64,000 nucleotides of DNA from NCBI GenBank assembly GCA_905116865.2, contig CAJHNH020002557.1:67501-131500 (forward strand). Direction: 5' to 3'. The notes under the pieces were generated by a model that was not told the DNA's origin, searched no databases, and worked only from the letters and a program-made list of their open reading frames with translations. Shown here in pieces: positions 1-10,455 of the stretch (position 1 is its first letter; every line of letters begins with the position of its first letter). The stretch is from Candidula unifasciata (lineage: Eukaryota > Mollusca > Gastropoda > Stylommatophora > Geomitridae). A program made the translations under genes and the position numbers.

Positions 1-330
1 CGTCGTCTTCTTGGTCTGCCTCGTGGTGTACGACCATTCATCTCACTTGTGTGTACAGTTTTTACTTCTCTGTCATCTGGCATTCTTTTAATATGCCCCA
101 ACAATTTTAGTTTACCAATTAGCTCTCATGATGCAAGTTATAAATGGTGATTTAAACAGAATATGAATTTCGTTGTTGCTTCTAACTCTCCATTCACCGC
201 TGTTTGCATCTTTGATGGGTCCAAAGATTCGTCGAAAGACTGTTTTCGAAAACCTGTAATAAAGCTTCATCTCTTTTAGTTGTGCTCCAAGTTTCAGAGC
301 CATATAAAACGACAGGTCGTATCAAAGGTT
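1..330 (-). mobile_element. LINE-type retrotransposon, C-terminal ORF remnant
   Basis: Read on the minus strand, two overlapping frames give a degraded non-LTR retrotransposon C-terminus. It has a 'VLYGSETW' block, then 'FRRIFGPIKDANSGEWRVR', then 'LLGHIKRMPDDR' and finally 'GRTPRGRPRR' at the window edge. These blocks follow reverse transcriptase in many invertebrate LINEs. The frame is broken between blocks and a stop interrupts the middle, so this is a dead copy. The element continues beyond position 1. The clade cannot be assigned from this part. Confidence 0.7.
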
Positions 331-359
331 TTCTTTCTTCAAATAATTTGTCTTTATCA

Positions 360-530
360 GCAATTTTATATGTTTTATAAATTTCACTTTCCTTTTTAGT
401 TCAGAGGTCCTTGGAAAATTGACGTTCGCTGTTGTTCTGTCTGTTTTCCTTAATGTTTCAAATTCGGTGCAGTCCTGGATTATGTGTTCTTCTGACCGGG
501 CCGACTTTCCACATGTGCACTTGGCAAATA
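360..530 (-). mobile_element. Retrotransposon C-terminal Cys-rich motif remnant
   Basis: The minus strand reads 'CTCGKSARSEEHIIQDC', a CxC...H...C knuckle like the one ending many LINE ORF2 proteins (typical form C-x-C-G-...-EHIL-x-C-P). It lies upstream, on the same strand, of the previous remnant and could belong to another copy. It runs directly into the trinucleotide tract that follows. Confidence 0.5.
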
Positions 531-812
531 CAACTACTACCACCACATCTACTGCAACTACTATTACCACCACTACTACAACCACTACTACCACCAGAAC
601 TACAACCACCACTTCTACCATTACTACCTTCACTACTTCTACCACCACTACTACCACTGCTACCACCACCACTACTGCAGCTACTATTACCACCACTACT
701 ACCACTACTACCACTACTACCACCACTACCACCACAACTATTACTACCACCACCACCACTACTACTATTGCTTCTTCTTCTTCTTCTTCTTTTTCTTCTT
801 CTTCTTCTTCTT
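525..812. repeat. Imperfect (ACY)n tract ending in (CTT)n
   Basis: About 240 bp of ACC/ACT/GCT triplets followed by about 45 bp of CTT. Open frames here (poly-Val, poly-Thr, Ser/Gly-rich) come from the triplet repeat and are not genes. Confidence 0.95.
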
Positions 813-974
813 CGGCCTTTTGCGTCTTTGGAGCTCATTACTGCAGACATTACCCATCTCCATCCATCGCTCTGATCACTGGGTGTTCGTTGGTCTAACC
901 GTTGATTTGAAACTAGGTTTTTGGTAATTTGATTTACGTTAGCGAGGCAGTGACAGTTGTTGAAGTAATAGATA

Positions 975-1825
975 GTTTATTAACTGTGTGTTAGACTGAC
1001 TGTGTTAGACTGACTGTGTTAGAATTCAACTGTGATTAGGAATAGCTAGTTTGTTACTGTGTTAGACTGACTGTGTTCGAATGTAACTATGATTAGGAAT
1101 AGCTAGTTTGTTACTGTGTGTTAGACTGACTGTGTTAGAATTCAACTGTGATTAGGAATAGCTAGTTTGTTACTGTGTTAGACTGACTGTGTTCGAATGT
1201 AACTATGATTAGGAATAGCTAGTTTGTTACTGTGTGTTAGACTGACTGTGTTAGAATTCAACTGTGATTAGGAATAGCTAGTTTGTTACTGTGTTAGACT
1301 GACTGTGTTCGAATGTAACTATGATTAGGAATAGCTAGTTTGTTACTGTGTGTTAGACTGACTGTGTTAGAATTCAACTGTGATTAGGAATAGCTAGTTT
1401 GTTACTGTGTTAGACTGACTGTGTTCGAATGTAACTATGATTAGGAATAGCTAGTTTGTTACTGTGTGTTAGACTGACTGTGTTAGAATTCAACTGTGAT
1501 TAGGAATAGCTAGTTTGTTACTGTGTTAGACTGACTGTGTTCGAATGTAACTATGATTAGGAATAGCTAGTTTGTTACTGTGTGTTAGACTGACTGTGTT
1601 AGAATTTAACTGAGATTAGGAATAGGTAGTTTGTTATTGTATTTTAGACTGACTGTGTTAGAATTTACTTGTGATTAGGAATATATAGTTTATTAACTGT
1701 GTGTTAGACTGACTGTGTTGGAATTTAATAACTGTGATTAGGAATACAAAGTTTGTTACTGTGTGTTTAACTGAAGGTGTTCGAATTTAATTGTGATTAG
1801 GAACAGGTAGTTTAACTTTGTGTTC
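975..1825. repeat. Higher-order tandem repeat, 116-bp dimer
   Basis: Two related ~58-bp monomers alternate. One carries 'TTAGAATTCAACTGTG', the other 'TTCGAATGTAACTATG'. The AGAATTCAAC variant recurs at 1021, 1137, 1253, 1369 and 1485, exactly 116 bp apart. After 1600 the copies decay into divergent monomers. This is the structure of a small satellite homogenised as dimers. Confidence 0.93.
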
Positions 1826-1956
1826 TGTTGGGATAGTTCAGTGTGATTATTGTTTGTTGGTTTGTTGCTCACCCGATTCGTTTATTCATGAGTTGGTTCG
1901 ATAGGTTTTTTTTTTTAAAAGAAGAACATGATAATTTCCTAGAACTGTCTTCAGGT

Positions 1957-2935
1957 GACTCAGCGTCGTGGTGTGAACTGTCCTATCACTCCCACTAGAG
2001 CCGTATAGTCGCGGACCTGTCGTGGTGTGAACTCACCGATCACTCCCATTAGAGCCGTATAGTAGCGGACCTGTCGTGGTGTGAACTCTCTGATCACTCC
2101 CACTAGAGCCGTATAGTAGTAGACCTGTCGTGGTGTGAACTCACCGATCACTCCCATTAGAGCCGTATAGTCGCGGACCGGTCGTGGTGTGAACTCTCTG
2201 ATCACTAGAGCCGTATAGTCGCGGACCTGTCGTGGTGTAAACTCACCGATCACTCCCACTAGAGCTGTATAGTAGTAGACCTGTCGTGGTGTGAACTCAC
2301 CGATCACTCCCACTAGAGCTGTATAGTCGCGGACTTGTCGTGGTGTGAACTCTCCGATCACTAGAGCCGTATAGTCGCGGACCGGTTGTGGTGTGAACTC
2401 TCTGATCACTAGAGCCGTATAGTCGCGGACCTGTCGTGGTGTAAACTCACCGATCACTCCCACTAGAGCCGTATAGTAGTAGACCTGTCGTGGTGTGAAC
2501 TCACCGATCACTCCCACTAGAGCTGTATAGTCGCGGACTTGTCGTGGTGTGAACTCTCCGATCACTAGAGCCGTATAGTAGCGGACCGGTCGTGGTGTGA
2601 ACTCGCCAATCACTCCCACTAGAGCCGTGCCGTCGAGGACCGGTCGTGGTGTGAACTGTCCGATCACTCCCACTAGAGCCGTATAGTCGCGGACCGGTCG
2701 TGGTGTGAACTGTCCGATCACACCCACTAGAGTCGTATAGTCGCGGACCTGTCGTAGTGTGAACTGTCCGATCACTCCCACTAGACCACTAGAGCCGTAT
2801 AGTAGCGGACCGGTCGTGGTGTGAACTCTCCGATCACTAGAGCCGTATAGTCGTGGACCTGTCGTGGTGTGAACTCGCCGATCACTAGAGCCGTGCCGTC
2901 GCGGACCTGTCGTGGTGTAGCTTGGAAAGATGCAG
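1957..2935 (-). repeat. 54/48-bp minisatellite, open on the minus strand
   Basis: About 18 units, in two lengths: 54 bp, and 48 bp where a CCCACT hexamer is missing. Both are multiples of three, so the minus strand stays open for 273 codons (1960-2781), repeating 'GVIGEFTPRQVRDYTALV'. I see no signal peptide, splice context or flanking conserved coding sequence, so I treat it as a repeat rather than a gene. Copies near 2220 and 2400 share the same variants, pointing to duplication in multi-unit blocks. Confidence 0.9.
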
Positions 2936-3675
2936 GAAAGAGCTTGGAATCAGATGCTGTGGGTTGGGGCCCGGTTAATGGCCGGAACAACTAGAAGGAT
3001 AGTGCGTGAGTTGTGATTTTAAAGCACTCCGTTCCGTTGAGGTTGGGTTGTAATTCGAACCACCCCTGGGGCTAATTCTTTACATTTTTATTTTTATCTT
3101 TTCGTAAATACATGAAATGATAGACATCGCTTTCACAGAGCTGACAACGAGCAGCTGCCTTTAAGGCGACAGACAGCTCTATAATACTAGATATAGTTTA
3201 ATTTAAAAGACATATCTGTTCTGTTTTGCTTATTCTGTAACATCATTTTTTTTTAATTTTTCTTCTCTTCATATTTAAGTTCTCAAAAGTCACGACCGAC
3301 TTTATCTGACTTTAGGGCATAATCTGCGCAATATTCAACTTGGCTATATTTATTAAAACGTTTTTACCTTTTTATGGAATTTGCTGCTTTAATGTGTCTG
3401 AAATATTCACATTTTCAAAATGTTTTGAATTATGTCAAAACATGGCCGACTTTGATGTCTTTTGAGGACATTAGGTTCAACTTATTTGTTTTTGTTTGTA
3501 TGTGTATTTTTAATACAGGAACTTAGTAAGTTCGTTGACTCAAAGACAAAACTGGGTATTTTTGAAGTTACATTCTTGCTGGCGTGGACGATCATACACT
3601 TGCACAACTTTAGTCTCTGTGATACTTAACAACATATACAAACATAACATTAAAATCCCTTGATTATTGTGCATG
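2936..3675. other. Unannotated AT-rich interval
   Basis: No gene, RNA or recognisable transposon seen. Only short spurious frames. Confidence 0.5.
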
Positions 3676-3676
3676 C

Positions 3677-3734
<58 letters not shown>

Positions 3735-3776
3735 CTGTGTGCGTATGCGTATGTGTGCGTGTATGTGTGTGTGTGT
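3676..3776. repeat. (TG)n microsatellite
   Basis: About 50 dinucleotide units, with interruptions (CC, CGTA) at the right end. Confidence 0.97.
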
Positions 3777-3944
3777 CAACACAGTCTGGAGCTAGGTTAC
3801 GATGTCGCCAACAAAATATTCAAATATATATTCAGCAAATAACTTTCTGCTTCAATCACTGAGGTCTATGACAAAATGTGATTCTGGCATCATATAGGCG
3901 ATGGGAAATCTGGGTATAAAGTCCTTTGTTTTATAATGCGTCTA

Positions 3945-4310
3945 TTGGAGGTTTGCCGACTGGTGATTATTGGATGTTTGTTGACTGATGATTATTGGAT
4001 GTTTGTTGACTGATGATTACATGATATTTATTGACTGGTGATTTTTTTATGTTTGGTGATTGATTATTATTGGGTGTCTGCTGATTTATGATTATTTGAT
4101 GGTTGTAATTGATTATTATTGCATGTTTGCTGGTTTATGTTTACTGGATGTTCGTTGATTGATGATTATTGGATGTTTGCTGATTAAATATTATTTGATG
4201 TTTGTTGATTGAATATTACTGGATGTTTGCTGACTGATGATTGTTGGATGTTTGCTGACTGATTTCTAATGGATGTTGGCTGACTGATTATTATTGGATG
4301 TTTGTTAATT
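3945..4310. repeat. Diverged ~26-bp tandem array
   Basis: Repeated 'TTGGATGTTTGTTGACTGAT' with frequent substitutions, about 14 decayed units. An old minisatellite. Confidence 0.85.
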
Positions 4311-4569
4311 TGCAGTTTACAACACAAACCACGCTGAGCAGAGTCGAAAAGCATTGTGAATTAAATCTCACGGTCACACCAGACCACTTAACTTAGTATC
4401 TGGGTGTCGGAACTTTGTCCTTTCTGCCTAAAATGGGGGAAAATGCAATGGCTAACTATCTTCAAATCACAACCATGTGACGACTAAAAACATCAACCTG
4501 TCTATCCGGAGGTCCATTTTGTGACTACCTCTTTGAACTTACATTTTATGCATGTACTTACTATTCACG

Positions 4570-4730
4570 GGAAACTGTGGTGGCGTAGAGGCGAAAGGCT
4601 TGCTTGTCTGCCCCGAGATCGTGGGTTTAAATACTCATCGATATAGATTTGTTTTCTAATTGGTATTATCTCTCAGATCGACCCAGTCTAAAAAAAAGTA
4701 TTAGGAAATGTCCAAGGAATAAAGTGTTCG
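4570..4730 (+). mobile_element. Probable tRNA-headed SINE
   Basis: 'GGTGGCGTAGAGGCGAAAGG' resembles an A-box region, and 'GTGGGTTTAAATACTC' is a degenerate B box about 35 bp later. The spacing fits the internal promoter of a tRNA-derived SINE. Not a functional tRNA gene, since arms do not pair. Boundaries uncertain. Confidence 0.45.
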
Positions 4731-4739
4731 ATCTTTCTT

Positions 4740-5150
4740 TGGCAACTAAGAAAAGAAAGAGAATTCTCAAGAGATATATTCAGCCTATTCTGATATGCAG
4801 AAGTGAATCATGGGCATTAGGATGATTGGTAAACAAGTATTTGGAAACTGCGGAGATGTAGTTTTATAGACAGATAAAAAGAGTAATAAAGATGCCCTAA
4901 CAAAAATGGACTCACGAAGAGAACTGATTACCCACATCAGAAGGAGACGATCTACATTCTTTGAAAGAGAAAACTGGAGGTAATCGTGACAGTGGGGAGA
5001 CTGGGGGGGGGGGGGAGACAGAAGCAGATCGAGCGATAAGATGCTGGACAGTTTGACACCATCACATTGCATCTGTGTCAGAAATAAATGAAAGTTCACA
5101 AGCTAGGATGGTGTGGAAAGACATGACTACTTGCGTCACGTATGAAAAGA
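4740..5150 (+). mobile_element. LINE 3' coding remnant
   Basis: Conceptual translation over shifted frames gives 'QPILICRSESWALG', 'LETAEM.FYRQIKRV', 'LPTSEGDD' and 'GRQRQIERCWTV', matching the order of C-terminal blocks of an RT-bearing LINE (LYGCETW ... LEAAEMWFLRRM ... GRQRxKxLDSL). Several stops and a 13-bp G run at about 5004-5016 break it. Confidence 0.65.
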
Positions 5151-5934
5151 CAAATAAGCGTGATTTTGAAAACATCACTCAGTAAGTGCTAATCGGTTCA
5201 TGAAAATATGGATATAGCACCATGTGCCCATTGAACTTCAGGCGTGAAGAGGGATGTTTACCACTATTTTGGTCACTTCACCTCCTGAATTAGGGTGACC
5301 AAAATATATTGAGCCAAAAACGGGACATTGATTCATTGAGTCGTTTGAGCAGCTGGAGACACTTTGTATAAGAAAAACAAGAGAGATCCCAATCAGTGCT
5401 GGACTGTTTCTTGTTTCGCTAATCAATTACTCATTTCTAGACTCGCTGTATAGAGTTTCTGTTACATGCTTACCGAAACCAGCCAATCTGGCATCTTGCT
5501 CTCTCTCACTTTGACGTAACATCGACATTTAAGTATGACACATCTGTCTCCTTAACCGCGCCAGCCTAACTGATTTATGAAGCAACACGCTAACACTTGT
5601 AGACTAAATATCTCCCGGAGAGTGGGTGTCCTAGGAAATTAGATTCCGATAAACTTTAAGCAATTTAATTACCAGTTGCCAGTAGCATCTCCGGTCCTTA
5701 ATCAAGGAGCTAAGCGGAGCATTGGGCGAGGCTAAACGTGTTTGTTGGATTCGGTGAATAACTTCTTGAGAGTGGTCGGTGTTAGTGAATATGTGTGATC
5801 GTTGGGGAGACAGGCAGAGGAGATCGAGTGATACAAACAGGAGGTGACTGGGCGAGGGAGGTACGTGGAGACCGAAAGAGAGAGAGAGTCGGGAAAGAAG
5901 GTAAGAAACTTATCGAAAGAGACAAGGGGTGACT

Positions 5935-5936
<2 letters not shown>
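5151..5936. other. Unannotated interval
   Basis: No gene or repeat recognised. An ORF at 5238-5426 has no recognisable similarity. Confidence 0.4.

Positions 5937-6017
<81 letters not shown>
5937..6017. repeat. (AG)n microsatellite
   Basis: About 40 AG units. The long poly-Leu-Ser and Arg-Glu frames across it are artefacts of the dinucleotide. Confidence 0.97.
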
Positions 6018-6023
<6 letters not shown>

Positions 6024-6549
6024 TCGAGTGATAAGGAAACCGAAGAAGATCCAGTCAGTGAGACCAAAAAAGAAACAGAGCAAGAGGGACAGTAGAAGAA
6101 TGGACAGGAAGAGAAACAAGGAGGGACATACAGATGGATAAACGAGATGGTTTTAAGTGAAACCCGTTCATGTGTGATATAAATTACTGTAACCATGTTA
6201 TTGTCATGTAATGTGTCAATATTTGGGTTGAGGATGTCAAGAATGTTAAGCATGTGACATGGCAGTGCAGACAAACAAGATTACAATATACTGACAGTTT
6301 AGAGACGGCCACCACACTTTTGACATGCACAACAGAGATGCAGCATTCTGCTATCAGTTGTTGTTTTTCGGGTTTCCTTTTTTAAATTTAAATCAGGGAA
6401 GGAAAGAAACCAATTTAAATTTATCAGTGAAATGAAGATCGATATGGTAATGTATGCCTATGAGTCCAGCAAGTGTTTGTGTGAGGTAGACATTTAGAAA
6501 ACGGCGAGACTTCTGTGACAGTCTGTTTACGGTAAGGTCGACTACACAG
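6018..6549. other. Unannotated interval
   Basis: Nothing recognised between the AG tract and the mariner remnant. Confidence 0.4.
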
Positions 6550-7780
6550 AGTAGTGACCTCTGAGTCGACTGCATCCGTTGAAGACCAGATACAGGAAAA
6601 CCCCCGATTGACTGTGAGTGACATCGCCTCACTTCTCGACATCAATCAATGTTCAGCCTTCATATCTCCCATAATGTGCTACAGTCCCGCAAAGTGTCTC
6701 CGAACTGGGTGCCAGGCAAGGTATTCCATAATTAAAACAATGACTCCCGAATGTTTGTCGGGAAATGTTGCGGTGCTCTGAAGCAACATGCGATGGTTCA
6801 TACCACCAGCATGAAACAGAGCGAGCTAGCAAGGAATGGCGCTATCTCTTGTCACCGAAATCAAAGAAGTTCGCAGGCAGCCATCTGCAAGGAAGGTTCT
6901 CCTGACTTGTTATCGGAACTAACAAAGCTTTTTTTTTTTTTTTTAATAGCACAACATGACAAAAGGAAAAAAAAAAAGCTGTCACCAGGGATACGTGTAA
7001 AGTTCTTCTCCTAGATAAGTTTCCACCTAAATCAAAACCAAAGGTCATGGACTTCTGAGTGCAAGTGTCCAGTTGCAACAGGACTATGTTTAACCTCCAA
7101 ACTGCCTGTGCTACAGTGGAAACCATCATGATGTCCACTTTCGGTGGCTACTACATCGCCAGTACTACGGTGGAAAACATCATGATGGCCACTTTCGGTG
7201 GCTACTACACTGCCAGTGCTACGGTGGAAAACATCATGATGTCCACTTTCGGTGGCTACTACACTGCCAGTGCTACGGTGGAAACCATCATGATGTCCAC
7301 TTTCGGTGGCTACTACACTGCCAGTGCTACGGTGGAAACCATCATGATGTCCACTTTCGGTGGCTACTACACTGCCAGTGCTACGGTGGAAACCATCATG
7401 ATGTCCACTTTCGGTGGCTACTACACTGCCAGTGCTACGGTGGAAACCATCATGATGTCCACTTTCGGTGGCTACTACATCGCTCGTGCTGGCCTGTGAT
7501 GACCCTGTTTTGCACGATCTCCACGCTCACAGCAAGTGGAGCCGAAAAACCATGCAACAACAGACCGCACGAGATATGGGGCTGGGAAGGTAAAAGAAGG
7601 AACGCCCGAGGTTGACCAGTGGTCATTTGTGTACCAGAAGTGGAGGAAAACAGTTGTAGAACTTGAAAATGTAGTTTTGATGTCGAGTGAACGACTAGTG
7701 TTGTGATATTGTGGAAGCGAACAGTGGTAAACTCTTGTCATTCCTATAAATAAACGGGTTGAAATGAATTCTGTCCGTAT
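6550..7780 (+). pseudogene. mariner-like transposase remnant with internal array
   Basis: Plus-strand frames give the blocks of a mariner transposase in order. The N-terminal helix-turn-helix is 'QIQENPRLTVSDIASLLDI' (6585-6645), compare RRLTVREIAEELGI in the family. A second frame gives 'VLQSRKVSPNWVPGK' (family: RKVCARWVPR). Then 'VHTTSMKQSELARNGA' near 6796 resembles VHHYTPExKxQSMEW. After the 54-bp array, 'VLHDLHAHSKWSRKTM' near 7509-7557 resembles the second catalytic block LLHDNARPHxAxKT. Multiple stops, frameshifts and homopolymer runs (6930, 6967) show it is dead. No terminal inverted repeats seen. Confidence 0.6.
7111..7490 (+). repeat. 54-bp minisatellite, seven copies, open frame
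   Basis: Seven units at exact 54-bp spacing from 7111, each encoding an 18-residue repeat 'ATVETIMMSTFGGYYTAS'. The surrounding ORF 7059-7499 is open only because 54 is a multiple of three. It lies between mariner blocks, where the VMLTVFWD block would be, and 'IMMSTFGGYYIA' resembles that block weakly. Confidence 0.9.
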
Positions 7781-7827
7781 TCCATAGTCGTGGATTTCAA
7801 GCTGTACGATAGACATGACCAATGAGA

Positions 7828-7867
7828 CACCTTTTTTTTTTGGGGGGGGGGGGTGGGGGGGGGGGGT
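7828..7867. repeat. poly-T / poly-G tract
   Basis: T run followed by about 25 G with two T interruptions. Confidence 0.95.
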
Positions 7868-7879
7868 GCCTGGTGACCA

Positions 7880-7975
7880 TGTATCTTAGTGCACTTGTAT
7901 TCATGGCGAGGCGCAGACGCCGTCTGGAGGTGACAGGTTCAATTCCCGGAACGGTAACTATAGCTTTCGATTTTT
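7880..7975 (+). mobile_element. Possible tRNA-headed SINE fragment
   Basis: 'GGTTCAATTCCCGG' is a good B box, preceded by a loose A-box-like 'GGCGAGGCGCAGACG'. Body and tail not recognised. Confidence 0.35.
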
Positions 7976-8219
7976 ATGTTGTCTAGTGTGTTCTTCTATC
8001 TTTCTACTTCTTTCTATGAGTGCCGATCAATACACTTTCTGTTACTTGATTAATTCAATAAACTATTGTCAGAGTATTGTGAATGAGTCAGACGGAATAA
8101 AACTGATGGGATGTATTCAGGAACCGGAGAGCAGTGTGGTCTTGTTAATGCTAGGCTGTAGAATCAGTGCAGGAATTGCCGGAATGTTGACCCTGCTACA
8201 GCAGACTAGAAAAGGATCA

Positions 8220-8465
8220 CTGTGACGACGTGGTGAAGCCCATACCTTGCCTTCTGAAGTCGTGGGATCGTTTCATACAATGCCTCGTTTAGCTCACCCG
8301 TGTATTTTTTTTTTTTTCCGGAGACGACTAGGGATAGTCGCTGGTGTCACGGAGTTCATGCTTTTAATGTTCTGCGGAGGGAAGACAGGCCATACAGGAT
8401 AAAACCCTGTGCAATGAAGTCGACTTTAACTTCAGCTTAACTTTAACTCAACTTTAACTTAACAA
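8220..8465 (+). mobile_element. SINE with (TTTAAC)n tail
   Basis: The body end 'ACCCTGTGCAATGAAGTCGA' matches the tail region of the SINEs at 23510 and 32805 ('CCGTGTGCAATGAAGCTGG'), and is followed by TTTAAC repeats at 8427-8463. The head is divergent and interrupted by a T run at 8307. Plus orientation. Confidence 0.6.
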
Positions 8466-9660
8466 TCTGGGACATTTAAAAACGACTGAGATGTTGTCCT
8501 TGGGACTCAACATTTACAGGAATGACGTCCCTGTTTCAACAAAATGTAGCACTCAACATTTATTCGTATTATATTCTTATCAAGCAATATTCATATTTTC
8601 CCGTGAGATCAATCTGGGACATTCTAAAACTTATACGTTGTCTGTACTTCAATATTTCGGGAAATTCAGCAACTGCTTGGGTCTTATGATCTTTCAGTTC
8701 AACAAATTCAGTAACAGATTTGTTGTTTTTGATCCAACAATGGGAGACATTCGACAAACAATGGAATATTATCTTTGGTCTGCTAATCCGAGACATTCAA
8801 GCAATTTTAAATAGACCAATCGAAATGTCCTTTATCGGCATACCACCACTAAGGGACACAAAACATTTCATTTACTAACCCTGATCTGTCAGTGTCCATT
8901 CAGGCACATAATATCTACAGAAACAGACGTCTGTGGGCCACCTGGCAATACAAAATATCTTCCCACATGAAGTGATGCAGAAACTTGGATCAGACGATAA
9001 TTTGGAGAATCATTCATTGCCAAGTAATTCTAACTTCTTGCTGTCGGCGCGTTAGTAGGAACATTGCAAATTATGATAAATTTGTTTATAATGTGGAAGA
9101 ATGAGAAACTATATCGGTGAACTATGAACAAGAAAATAAAGAAGCTTTAAATCTAAAGACTGGTGTAGTAACTCGTGAAATAGTTGTTAAACAGGAGCAT
9201 ACAATAAAGAATGGAGAACTCGAAAAAGGCGCAGACTAGAATTATCTCGGTGATTTAACTATCAACAATAGACTGTTAAGTAAACATCAGAAGGAGACTT
9301 GACTGTAATAATACAGAGATCAAGTGGCAGTCAAAGCTACTGACGTCAGTAAACATATTAGAGTTACCATTTTTAAAGCATAAATTGTTCTATGACGACA
9401 GACATATAGGTCATGTCGCTATCTCTAAAGAAGCACATATTAAAATGTAATAATGCAGAGACATTTTTAAAATACCATAGATCAAAGATAAAATAAACAC
9501 AGCATTCTACAAAATCTTAAAATCCAAAGCTTTATTATTGTCTCAAAGTGTATGGCCTCAAGCGTGGGTTGGAATCGCACGCGATTATTACAAGACATTT
9601 GAAAGGTAACTCCCTATGTGAAAATACTTATAAATTATTTATTTGTGGTAATCGCTGTCT
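8466..9660. other. Unannotated AT-rich interval
   Basis: Several spaced 'GGGACATT' motifs (8470, 8616, 8744 region) hint at a very old repeat. Frames of 75-107 codons have no recognisable similarity. No other feature seen. Confidence 0.4.
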
Positions 9661-9667
9661 AAATTTG

Positions 9668-9735
9668 TAAGCCCGCGCGTCTGTGTGTGTGCGAGGGCAC
9701 GCGCGCGCGTGTGTGTATGTGTGATATTTAATGTA
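9668..9735. repeat. Purine-pyrimidine alternating (GC/GT)n tract
   Basis: CGCG and TGTG alternation around 9692-9722, a sequence type able to form Z-DNA. Confidence 0.8.
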
Positions 9736-9974
9736 TGGGAATGTAATCTGCATATTTAATCTATGTGTATCTTGCTTCATATAGGTTATTTTGTTTGAAA
9801 TATGGAGATACTGCCCTGCATACATGACTGTGTGCCTTATACTGTAGGAGCCTGCACGGTTAGCTAGTCATGCTTGTACCGCTTTCATATTTCAAACAAA
9901 ATTATCAATCTGAAACAGAAACATATTAAATTAACAGACTACATTCCCATCATTCGAGATCAAACACAAGACAT

Positions 9975-10105
9975 TTAAAGGTAAAGTTGGGAGATGTGAA
10001 CCAGCGTCATCGCACACGGTTATAAACCATAAGTGTTCTGCCACCAGTACAGACAGCTGATAAGAATTGTCTGCCTGTGTCGCCGTTCGCACGTAACTGA
10101 AAAAC
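9975..10105 (-). mobile_element. Fragment of the GTGCAATGAAG-type SINE
   Basis: Reverse complement of the body of the 32805-33107 SINE: 'GATGTGAACCAGCGTCAT', 'AACCATAAGTG.TCTGCCAC' and 'CAGTACAGACAGCT' are shared. The tRNA head is missing. Confidence 0.75.
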
Positions 10106-10139
10106 TTTGCATCAACCGCGAACACAATATAAGACACAA

Positions 10140-10455
10140 ATTACCGTCAATAAATTATAATACGTATTTTTTCCTTCTTCTTCTTTGTTTACCGGCTGTA
10201 AGCTCTTGGGAAAAGTCCTGGTTGTTCGTCCCTTTGGTGTTTCTCTTTGTGTCAGGCCCTTAGTTTTGCATGTGCCTATGTTTTACTGTCTTATTTGAGT
10301 GCAGTTGATTGTTCCATTCTACTCGGGCAGATGCACTCCGACTTCGAAGAAAGCTTCTAATTAGTCCACTCTACGACATGCTTGCTAGGGTGACAGTGGG
10401 TCTATTATTGTTATCTCCACAATGGGGTCCGGAACCCACACGCAGAATATACAAG
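10140..10455 (-). mobile_element. (AAG)n-tailed ~290-bp retroposon, copy 1
   Basis: Family defined by eight copies in this window. On the plus strand it runs from CTTCTTCTTC (reverse of the 3' tail), through 'CTGGTTGTTCGTCC' and 'GCAGATGCACTCCGACTTCG', to 'GGGGTCCGGAACCCACACG', the 5' end. No tRNA head is evident. The tail type equals that of the RTE-like LINE at 17910-19294, suggesting mobilisation by it. Confidence 0.75.
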
